In this document: positions 12,948 through 21,709 of the stretch, in pieces
Layout: each line of letters begins with the position of its first letter
Position numbering within the stretch: the stretch's first letter is position 1
From: Gyrodactylus bullatarudis
Lineage: Eukaryota > Platyhelminthes > Monogenea > Gyrodactylidea > Gyrodactylidae
NCBI GenBank assembly: GCA_012064415.1
Contig: SSNU01000247.1
Coordinates: 214,169 to 278,168, forward strand
DNA: 64,000 nucleotides
Direction: 5' to 3'
Made by a program: the position numbers and the translations under genes
Notes under the pieces: model-generated
What the model was told of the DNA's origin: nothing
Database searches by the model: none
What the model saw: the letters and a program-made list of their open reading frames with translations, nothing else

Positions 12948-13022
12948 ATAGCCAGGATTCTAACCCAGATCTTCAACTTTGTGAGGCAACGCTTCTAACC
13001 ACTTGGCCAGAACCCCCGTTCG
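12905..13022 (-). mobile_element. tRNA-derived SINE with hammerhead tail
   Basis: On the minus strand a tRNA-like head has box A TGGCCAAGTGG (rc of 12999-13009) and box B GGTTAGAATCC (rc of 12955-12965), spaced as in tRNA genes. It is followed without a gap by a hammerhead ribozyme at 12905-12947. Flanking blocks (GACACCACCTACA at about 13060, AGTGTGGTCACTGGTTA at about 12770) recur beside another copy at 53.8-53.9 kb, so the repeat unit may be longer than given here. Confidence 0.75.
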
Positions 13023-13099
13023 TTTCTTATTACTCAACACTCCCATGGTATTGACACCACCTACACACTGGTTTTTTGTGAATAAGCAACATGTAGAAA

Positions 13100-15330
13100 T
13101 TACAGTGTTTTTAGATTTAGATGTTAATTATTTAAATTATTCTGCTCTTAAGTAGTAACATTAAAATGTGTGATTTTAGCAAAAATTGCAGGCTACTTGA
13201 AGACATTATTCACAGGTTTCTTCTTCGGATTCAGCATGAAATTATCTCTCTAATGATGGTCCAAGCTTCGCAATATTCTAATTTTTTGATTTTCATGATC
13301 TACCCCTAATATGTAAACCTAGGTGATTTGAAGATGAGAATCTAATAATTCTGACAAAATACTCAATGATACTTTTCAGGGAAGTATTCCTTTCACAATG
13401 AAATAGGTTGAACTCATACTTACTCTTGCGGTGTGTTTTTCATCTGTCCTTTATAAAAGGGTCTTCTCTATACACTCTAAATTATTTATGCTGATAGTGG
13501 TGGAGAGACTTTCTCTCGACTACCATCTTAGGCCTGTTTGCTAGCCTCGTTTTTATTTGTGAGACCAGATAGAATCAGCATTCTTCAGGGCATTGAAAAT
13601 TACAAGTGTTTTGAGCAATTTCAATACATTTTTACTACTAATACTTATTTTTGTGGGTACATAGGGAGTTTTTATGTTTGCATCTATTCCTAGAAATTAT
13701 CCAATTTTAGAAAAGTATTTTTACAAAGTCTTTGTGTGTAATTGAAGTTCACAAAAATTTGCACTTGCCACTTGATAAATAACTCATTATTATTCATCTA
13801 AGCCTCAGAAAGTTTCTTTCCAAAACCTTAATCCTCCCGTAGAATTCACCCATACTTTATCTCAGAAAAAGCTTCAAATATAGCCGATTATTGGTTAAAA
13901 AATGATCCAATTTCTTATCGATAACTCCTAAACTAAAAATAGTTGCGTTAAAATAACTGTAAAAACTCAAGCAGCGGTATAATAGAGAAAAGATTGAATG
14001 TGAGTTATGAAGAATTACATTCTCTGGGACAGACTTGCAGCACTCTGACCTTTCTTAGTAAAACTAAACCTTTCTGTTCAAGCAACTTCACTCATTGTCC
14101 ATTTATTTGTTTGGAATAATAATTCTACAAAGAGTTGGAATATGCAGTTCCTAAGGTAAAAAAAGTCAATTGAATTCAAACGTTTACTTACTTCAACAAT
14201 CATTCTTTATTCTTTCTTTTTCAATGCTGTAAAAAGTGAATAAAATAATAGAAATCAATCTCATAGTAGAGCTCAGTCCCAGTTCCAGATAATTCTAACC
14301 CAATGGCTGGTTATTAAATTGATAGGCTTCAACAGCCTGGGTTGTTTTGTTTCTTTAGCAAGCTTAGTTGGTTGAATAAAATTCAAATCTGAAACTAACC
14401 TCTGGAATGAATTTGAGTTTTCCGCCAAGTTCTATTCTTTGTCAGTTTTTTTCCAATCAGATTAGAGAATATAGTAGAATATAAAAGTTTGAGACCTGTA
14501 CGATAAAACAGTTAGTAAACTCTGTCTTTCTTATACACAATCTATACAATCCAGTAGTAGTCTACGGAGAGACTCTTCATTGATTGTAGTGATGATTTTA
14601 TCGGGCCTGTATGAAACCTCTTTTCAGTCTTTTTTCCTACATATATAAAAGTGGATTGATAGACTAATCTAAATTTTATCTGAATTCCCCACCTCCCTTT
14701 TCACAGTTTGTTATTCAAATATACAAATAAGAAAGGGCGAATGTAGTTATATATTATTTCAGTGTGTAATTGTAAACTCTCTGCATACAAATCTGGTTCA
14801 TCTATTCAAATACAAATGATGTACGAATCGAAATCGAATGTAAAAATATTAAACTAGAAGAAGCAAATACAAATTCATAGCAGCAATCTTAAAAGTCTGT
14901 CTGGCAAAGGAAGGAAATTATTAATTATCCTTCAATAAAAAATATCAGATGCCTCTCAAATTAAGGAGTCTCTCTCTTGCTACAGGATAAAAAGAACAAA
15001 AGATTTGCTCTCGTCTAACTGTAGAAGGTACACTTTACATTCTTCAAAATGAGAACTAAATTAAGGTTTCATTGACCAAATTCAAATGTATCGTCTAATG
15101 TTGGCCTTCTTGTCTTATTGATGAGTTTATCGTACCACTGAAGGTGAAGACATGTGAAGATAATCAACGTCGAAAGGCCATTGGCTGACACAACTATAAT
15201 GTTGACCGGTCATCTTCTTGAATATTTTCTGATTAGGCAGACAATGCCAGACTATATTACCTGTCAGGCTATAAGGTTTATTAAGTAAAGTAAAAATGAA
15301 CTTGTAGCAAAGTGTTGTCATAGGTTATAT
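13100..15330. other. Gene-free stretch
   Basis: I see no supported exon. A short minus-strand frame at 15127-15321 has no recognisable domain. A foldback-terminus-like motif (GATTTGAAGATGAGAATC) occurs near 13325. Confidence 0.45.
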
Positions 15331-15341
15331 TGTGTATTTAA

Positions 15342-15430
15342 CTAAACTATTCGTCCTTATTAGGACTCATTAGTGCACCATGGCCAAGATTCAAAACCCA
15401 GTCTTCAACGTTGTGAAGCATACTTCCACT
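15342..15430 (-). mobile_element. Decayed SINE copy (12.9-kb family)
   Basis: Minus strand: GGGTTTTGAATCTTGGCCATGG-like box B region at about 15380-15405, then a decayed hammerhead tail GGTGCA, CTAATGAG, GTCC/GGAC, CGAATAG. It matches the 12.9-kb copy in order and spacing. CUGA has become CUAA and GAAA has become GAAU, so the ribozyme should be dead. A short open frame starting at 15380 lies over it and is not a gene. Confidence 0.6.
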
Positions 15431-16127
15431 TTTCTCTTTCATTTCTGTTCTCCTAAAAGAACTACAGTGGTTTTAATTGTATTCCGGATCAAAAGAGGTG
15501 CCCCCTTACCAATTATAAAAATACATAATTTGAAAATTCCATATTTCTCCAAATTATCCCCACAAGCATATTATTCTATTGCTTCTCTTTCATCATCATC
15601 AATTATCAATAGAAGAACAGTAGTAGAAAGAAATTAGAGAATGAAAGAGAACACACCAAAGTCCTGCTGTTAATTCTCACCCTCAATGTTTGTGTATCGC
15701 ATTTCATATACAAAATAATAATAATACGGTAACACGTACACAAATTGTTGATCTTGGGTTTTTTTACTCTCTCAGAGGTAGTGCCTGTTTCCATTTCATA
15801 TAGTATTCCTCTTTATTACTTTATATTATATCAAAACATTATAGAGATCTCCAAAGGGTAGAATTATTAAATTTTTAAAATATATCGATCAAGGGGTCAC
15901 AGATTATTCTCCTTTAGAAGTATTTTCCCAGCAAAGTCCAGACATCTCTTTGAGTTTTTTCATATTCGTAAATTATAAAATACAAATTATATGATATCGC
16001 TTACTAAACAGTGTTTAGGCTCTAATGAAATTTTCGATATCAAAACTATGTATATAACTAGACTCTTTTTAGTTTCTCAATTCTATTTTCTAGCGACAGC
16101 GACTTAGGCTTAACGCAACACTAATAT

Positions 16128-16143
16128 TTTTTAAATTTCATAG
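16128..16143 (+). promoter_or_regulatory. Splice acceptor upstream of FBXL16 first coding exon
   Basis: TTTTTTAAATTTCATAG precedes the ATG by 20 nt. The reading frame stays open back to this AG, so the mRNA probably has at least one exon further upstream. I cannot place that exon. Confidence 0.5.
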
Positions 16144-16163
16144 ATATTCCATACCAAACGAAA

Positions 16164-19100
16164 ATGACGTCATTCGCCAAGGTCTGTGTGGACATATCGA
16201 ATAACTTGAAAAACTTTCGATTCTCCAACTCACAAAAGAATACATCAGACAAGAAAGCTGACGCTGATAGTGCCACTGGTAACAGGAATACTGATAACTT
16301 TGTGGATAAACTCTTTGATGTCTACCTGAACGGTAGCCTATTGAATAACAACATACGCGAGAATGGCAAGGAATCGGCATCCCGACAAAACTCCCCATCC
16401 AACGGGAATCACAGTTCTAGCGGTGGTAATCAACAATACTCATTTGTCAATCGCTATGGCACCTCGTCGACTTCCTCTTCCCCGGTCATGCCACGGTCCA
16501 AGAAGATCACTACCAATCCGCATGGCTACTCTTCAAACAACGATTGCAGTCAGACCGAGTCAGATGAAGAAAAGTTTTACAACCCCTATGTGGAAACCCT
16601 CAGGTCGTCTTCACGATACAAGTCAGAAAAAGTGAGTAATAAAGATTTTTCAATTCTAATATAATCCTTTGGGTGAAAATGTAGTTTAGAATGAATATTT
16701 CTCGATAAATTTATCGATTAGATATCGAACCCCTTTAATAATATCGAGAAAATATCGGCAGATGATAGTTTAACTTATACTGCATATTGAATATGGTTAG
16801 GGGATAAATATTTCAGCTTCTATCTTGAGAGAAAGGGCTGAAATGAAATTCAAATTCAAAATCATTGTTTCCATTGTAGCCAGTACATAAACAAGGTTTT
16901 TCTCCATTTGTTCTACACATCATTCGAATTCTCTCCTTAAGAGACGATTCAAATTATGACTCAAACTAGAATCGATAATTTGCAAAATCTATTTCTAATA
17001 GACATCCGTTAAAATAATCACTGAAATCTTCAGGAAAAAATATATCAGTAAACGTAGATTGATAATTTTCCAAAACCTCTTTACCAGACTTTTCAGTACT
17101 GAGATTGTCAAGTGCCTTCTTCTGGTCTGTAAAAAAAACATTCTAAGGTAAAAAAGATTCGATGTTAAATTAGTCTTAATCTTATAGATAAGAAAACCGA
17201 TTATCACAATGAAATGTTTTTGATAGGACCATCAATTCGACTACACTGGAAATCCTATTGAAAGATCTGTATTAGAGAGTGTCTGTTTTTATAGTGAGTG
17301 GGTATGAATTAATCGAATATGTAATCCTTTCATTGCAATGAAATACAACATAGGAAATTGTATTAAATTTCCATTAGAAAAAGCTAGACAATCTTTTCTT
17401 TGGAGGGAAGAGGAATATTCCGTACACTTTGTATTGCACAGGAGGAAAAATTATTCAAAGAGTATTTTAATTGCTTGCGAATCGCTATTCCTCTCTCTCT
17501 CTCTCCCCCTCTGTTTAATGAATTTTTTTTCTTATTCAAAAAATGAAAATATTCTTTTCAATAAAACATTAAATAAAAAAAATAGATTTAAAAGTAAAAA
17601 TGAGACATAAATTTCCATGCATCTTCATAACAACTTAAAAGTTCATGCTCGAAAATATCGTTGGATAGAGGAAATTTGCATGTGTATCGACACTTGAAAA
17701 TAATTCTGATTTAAAGCAAGTACTCATTCTTGAGCATTCTACAGCGTGTCTGGCAAAAATTTTACACAAAATACTGGTTTTGGAGGTATCATATATTTGA
17801 GCCAGCTTCAATTTGAAATGTGATCAGATATCAGAATGGAAATGTGATAAAATTGATTAAAATAATTTCGTCTATTAGTGTCCATTAAAGACTAATACAG
17901 AATAATTGATTACAAAAAAAATCTTCAAATTTCTATCACTCTATCAAACTATGAGGTTTTATTCAGATTTTTTTAAATGTAAATTTTTAATAATTACTTT
18001 TTAGAATCAATCCAGACCATCGCCAATTCAGATGCCACCATTTTCACCGACTCTGTCACATCGAGTTTACTCGCTAGCTCAAAAGGTGACCGAGTTGAAT
18101 TCGCCAAAGCAACGAACAGGTGTCTCGTCAGCATGTAACTCTCCGATAATGTCCCCCAGAGGTACAACTGTCAATGCAATAAAACAACGTCTATTCAGCC
18201 AGGGAATGCGTGTTGATTTTGGCATGTCAAACGGTTTTAGAATTGGAATGTTTTCTAGTCGTTTTCGTGATTACATGCGACGTCATCTACATAGGAAACA
18301 AGTTAACCTCAAAAATATTCTCCTTCAAGATTCAATTATGGACAGAATATTTCAAGAATTGAACGGCAGCGATCTCATCAATTGCTGCCTTGTCTGCAAG
18401 AAATGGATGGAATTTTTAATGGAGAAGCGCTTCTATGAAAGAGTGTGTCTCCTGTTAGACTTTAAGGAGAGACATCGATTCCTTTCCACAATTAAAGGTA
18501 ACCCAGGCCAAGATGACATTGAAATGGGACTGAGTAAGATTATTCGTATGGGCATATTCCGCAATATTAGCGAGTTACGCTTGAAAAATGTCTTGGAAAA
18601 AGATGTCTCATTGATTTTGAATAGCATTCAGTTATGCAAAGATTTCCAGGATCTACCCAGTGAAATGACTAAGCAAATTCCTCCCTCAGTCAGTCGAGAC
18701 TCAACAGACTCGAATATCTCGGAAAACTCCCTCAACAGTACAAGAAGTTCAAGTTCTGGAATCGGCTCAAGTCTCGGAAGCTGCGGTAAGATTTTGACGC
18801 CATCAACCACAATGAAAGCATCCATACAAGAAGAGGCCAACAGCTGTCGTTCGAGTATTAGCATCAAAACCATCATTCCCAACTCAAAGGATCCTCCCTC
18901 TCCAAATTCTGGCCATGATGAGGCGTGTAGTAGTAAGACTGAGGAGTCTGTATCCCTCTTAAAAGGAACTTACACCTTTTACGATTCTCTGTCCATCTAC
19001 GATTCATCAATGTTGGACATGAGTATTGAACAAATTCTACGCCTGTTTGTCCCCCTGAAGAGGTTGGACCTACGGCATTGTAATGATATCTCAGAAATCT

Positions 19101-20538
19101 GCCTCTGGAACATTCTACAGCCGACAATAACCCATTTGACCATCTACGATTGCATCAATATTGCAGACGAAAGTTTTGCTGCAATCTGTCAGCTGTTACC
19201 AAATCTAACTGAGTTAAACATTCAAGCATACCATATATCAAATCGAGCGGTCACCTATTTCAGTAAAGAGCAAACAGAGAATTTGAAAATACTCAGATTC
19301 GTGCAATGCTTAGAGGTGACAAATCAGGGCTTCATAAATCTCGCCCAGATGCTCAACAATCTGACACATTTGAGCCTATACGGTTGCTCAAAACTAACAG
19401 ACGATGGACTTGATATAATCTGCGAAAACTTTAAGATGCTCGAGCATTTGGATCTGTCCTGGTGTCTCAAATTGACCGACGGAGGTCTCGAGTGTGTTGC
19501 TTGTGATCTGACACGTCTACGAACATTAAAACTTGACAAGTAAGTGAATCTCCTATTGATTGTAACTCTTGATAACCCATTACATTTCCTATTTGGAATG
19601 TTTTCCTGAAATATTTCCAAAATATTATTTATAATTTCGATAACTACTTTAAAGTATGCTTGAGAAGATAATTTTATTGTAATTATCAAGTTATTTTTGT
19701 TCATCCTCGTTCAATAGCATATTTGGAATACTCTTGTGTATGGGAAATTTTCTTCCTGTTTCAGGGCATACCAAGTTTCCCTCTATAATTTCGTATTCAA
19801 AAAGAGCTCTATGAACCTTCTTGAGGTAATCCTCATATTCAGGACTATTTTCTTCTGGTGCTTGTTCCGGGAGCAAGTCTTTTAGCTCTTTTATAGACTC
19901 GGCTATTGTAGTTGTCAAAGCATTCATTTCCAATTTGGGCAAGAGGTTTTGAACTTTCTCCTTATTATAATCAACATCGATAAATTTTCCTTCGGTAACC
20001 TAGGACAATAGTAATACTTGCAACTCACTTCTAACTTCAAAGGATATCCTTCTTTGACTCCTTTCAAAATTTTAGAGGTAAGGAAATTGTGTGTCAAGAG
20101 CTTCATTGATGATTATGCTGTTTAGGTTTACCTTTAATGAGACAATTTTCAAAATTTCTGATAATTTAAACAAAAAAATTTCTTAGGTGTATTATGATAA
20201 CCGACAATGGAATTAGGCATTTATCGTGCATGAAATCTCTTTGGAATTTAACACTTAGATGGTGCTGCCTCATAACCGATTCAGGAATTATACATATACT
20301 CGGTGTATCAGACCTGATATATCTGAGTTTAGCTGGTAAGATTCACTGCCTAGTAGACAAAATTTCCAAGTTAAAGTTTTTCTATTTAGGCTGCAAGGGA
20401 ATAACCAGTCATGGATTTGTCAATTTGATCAAACATAAGAACTTAAGAGTTATCGAGCTTACAAATTGTCCTCTCGCAGATCCTGCTACTCGAAATATTA
20501 TAAGGCAGAATATAAATAATTGTATACTTATTTCTTAA
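16164..20538 (+). CDS. FBXL16: F-box/LRR-repeat protein 16-like
   Basis: Coding exons 16164-16631, 18005-19539 and 20187-20538 (donors GTGAGT and GTAAGT; acceptors TTTTTTAG and TTTCTTAG) join in frame to about 784 aa. Residues 1-260 are Ser/Asn-rich and low in complexity. An F-box-like segment (IMDRIFQELNGSDLINCCLV, then CKKW) lies at about 261-300, a Ser-rich linker at 376-473, and leucine-rich repeats from about 505 to the end. Repeat text (LLPNLTEL, LSLYGCSKLTDDGL, LDLSWCLKLTD) and the C-terminal IELTNCP closely match vertebrate FBXL16, which is shorter (about 480 aa). FBXL16 is an SCF-type F-box protein whose role as a true ubiquitin-ligase receptor is debated; in mammals it binds PP2A-B55. 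The ATG is the first in frame, but an acceptor (TTTCATAG) ends at 16143, so an upstream 5' UTR exon, or further upstream coding, is likely. TRMT112 sits inside its last intron. Confidence 0.93.
17491..17505. repeat. (CT)n microsatellite
   Basis: CT dinucleotide run inside FBXL16 intron 1. Confidence 0.85.
19691..20106 (-). CDS. TRMT112: TRM112-like methyltransferase activator subunit
   Basis: Two exons, 20106-20029 and 19999-19691, joined across a 29-nt GT-AG intron, give 128 aa (human protein about 125). The start MKLLTHNFLTS and the end region CPETGRKFPI...IPNMLL are hallmarks of Trm112. With the intron removed the sequence aligns with human TRMT112 without gaps across the junction (LEVTEG against LQATEV). 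TRMT112 is the obligate small partner that stabilises several methyltransferases (TRMT11, BUD23, N6AMT1/HEMK2, METTL5, ALKBH8), so it supports tRNA, rRNA and release-factor methylation. As in other animals, the first two zinc-ligand cysteines of yeast Trm112 appear absent. The gene lies wholly within the last FBXL16 intron on the opposite strand; only 80 bp separate its ATG from FBXL16 exon 3. Confidence 0.95.
20000..20028 (-). other. 29-nt intron in TRMT112
   Basis: Minus strand: begins GTGAGT and ends CCTAG. Its length is not a multiple of three, so it must be removed, or the gene is frameshifted. Removal restores a protein that aligns to the family without gaps. Confidence 0.8.
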
Positions 20539-20563
20539 TAATCAAGAATACATTTATAATGCA

Positions 20564-20569
20564 AATAAA
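20564..20569 (+). terminator. Poly(A) signal for FBXL16
   Basis: AATAAA begins 26 nt after the FBXL16 stop codon, inside the short gap before the POLR3H stop codon on the other strand. Confidence 0.6.
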
Positions 20570-20578
20570 AAAAATATA

Positions 20579-21334
20579 TCAGCTCCACCAGCAGGTAAGG
20601 CCAAGTCCGTCTGCAACAATTGATCCCTACATAATTAAAATAATAATAATTAATAAAACAGATATCAATAACTTTTGTAAATATTATAAACGCTAAAATC
20701 TTTTCATACTTCAGAAGAAGAAAATTCAAAAAACATTTTATATTCAGAAATTAAAAATACAATACGTACTATAATAATGTAAGGAGCTATTCCTTTCTTA
20801 TTTTCCTCATCATTCGGGTTAGGATCATTCCAGATTTCGTTGACAACTTTGAAGCGAATCGCATCATTTTTCTCAATTTTCAAGTCAGCATTTTCATCTT
20901 CAAATGAATACTCCCAAATCCAGGTCTCCAAATTGGGATCACTAGAAAGATAATTTTGATTAAGGAATTACTTACTATCTAGAAGGATGTCTGAGCTTTT
21001 CTGGTGGTATGATTATATCATCAAAGAAATTAAGAGTAACATGAACTCCGGCCTTGTCACAAAATTTCACCGAGCCGACAAGAATCTCGTCAATAAAGGG
21101 ACGAAATACAATCATCCTAAAAAGGACAGTAACACTGATTGAGGCATCTCCGTTGGTTATAAAACATTTTCCTGTATCAACCAAGTCCCAAAAGCAAATG
21201 CATAAGCCAACATTTTTAACAATCTTGTTGGTAAACTTTGAGTTTAGCTCAAATTCGAGATTATTCTCAAGGGAATAGGTGAATTTGTGGGGTTTAATAA
21301 CCACGTTATCTTGTATCTTGGCTAAAACATACAT
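20579..21334 (-). CDS. POLR3H: RNA polymerase III subunit RPC8 (RPC25 homologue)
   Basis: Exons 21334-20976, 20941-20770 and 20626-20579 give 192 aa (human about 204). Splice sites are GTAAGT..CTAG (34-nt intron) and GTACGT..GTAG. Visible family text: the MYVLAKIQDNVVIKP start, KNVGLCICFWDL, FRMIVFRPFIDEILVG, GVHVTLNFFDDIIIPPE, WIWEY, IRFKVV and a C-terminal GLGLTCWWS. The N-terminal half corresponds to the Rpb7-like SHS2 domain and the C-terminal half to the S1/OB domain. RPC8 pairs with RPC9 (CRCP) as the Pol III stalk and helps initiation on tRNA and 5S genes. I chose the ATG at 21334 because it matches the family start; an upstream in-frame ATG at 21370 would add 12 aa. The gene converges on FBXL16 (40 bp between stop codons) and is head-to-head with SDHAF4. 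Confidence 0.95.
20942..20975 (-). other. 34-nt intron in POLR3H
   Basis: Minus strand: GTAAGT at the 5' end, TTTCTAG at the 3' end. Splicing joins TA to T (Tyr) and continues DPNLETWIWEY, matching the family. Confidence 0.85.
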
Positions 21335-21375
21335 GCGGTAAATACAAACAAAATACACTATTTCATTCATTAAAA
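21335..21375. promoter_or_regulatory. Bidirectional promoter, POLR3H/SDHAF4
   Basis: Only 41 bp lie between the chosen POLR3H start (minus) and the SDHAF4 ATG (plus), so both 5' UTRs must be extremely short or overlap each other. No TATA box is obvious. The assignment follows from geometry. Confidence 0.6.
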
Positions 21376-21621
21376 ATGTTTTTAACGCGCACTTTCAAGT
21401 TGAATTCTGTTAGTCTAGTTCTTTCTCAACGTTTCCCGCCTCTCTCAACCCTCTCTAATGATTCAAAAAAATCAGAAACAAAAAATAATCAAGATAAAGC
21501 TATTAAAGAAAAGAAAAATGATGTGAAAAAGGGGAGTAAAGAAGAAATTGATGGTCCAAGTGGTCCTGAGCCAACAAGATACGGAGACTGGGAACGTAGA
21601 GGACGTTGCATAGATTTTTAA
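21376..21621 (+). CDS. SDHAF4: Succinate dehydrogenase assembly factor 4
   Basis: Single-exon frame of 81 aa. The C-terminus GPEPTRYGDWERRGRCIDF is essentially the invariant signature of SDHAF4 (DUF1674). The N-terminus is Arg/Ser/Leu-rich without acidic residues, as expected of a mitochondrial targeting peptide, and is followed by a Lys-rich linker. SDHAF4 binds flavinated SDHA in the matrix, limits its unwanted autooxidation and promotes assembly with SDHB. It is shorter than the human protein (about 108 aa) only in the variable region. It shares a promoter region with POLR3H. The DCAF15-like exon begins 88 nt downstream. Confidence 0.95.
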   Translation: MFLTRTFKLNSVSLVLSQRFPPLSTLSNDSKKSETKNNQDKAIKEKKNDVKKGSKEEIDGPSGPEPTRYGDWERRGRCIDF

Positions 21622-21625
21622 TAAA
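21620..21625 (+). terminator. Poly(A) signal overlapping SDHAF4 stop codon
   Basis: AATAAA at 21620-21625 shares two bases with the TAA stop at 21619-21621. It is the first such hexamer after the coding region, so the 3' UTR is probably only tens of bases long. Confidence 0.6.
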
Positions 21626-21709
21626 TTCATCATAGTTTAAACCTTCTTTTCAAATATCTATTTGAAGTATAACTATAACCTTCTCAATAATGTTTATTTC
21701 TCTCAATAG

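Noticed and set aside
12955..13009. Possible functional tRNA gene on the minus strand
   Set aside because: A- and B-box-like elements are present but the acceptor and anticodon stems do not form a proper cloverleaf; it is a SINE head.
15380..15637. 85-aa plus-strand frame
   Set aside because: Its start lies on a decayed SINE and the product shows no domain.
16138..16635. Open frames antisense to, and in another frame of, FBXL16 exon 1
   Set aside because: Shadows of the real coding frame; only the frame starting at 16164 links by phase to the later exons.
19323..19704. 126-aa minus-strand frame under FBXL16 exon 2
   Set aside because: Shadow frame; no family resemblance, and it runs into the TRMT112 3' end by chance.
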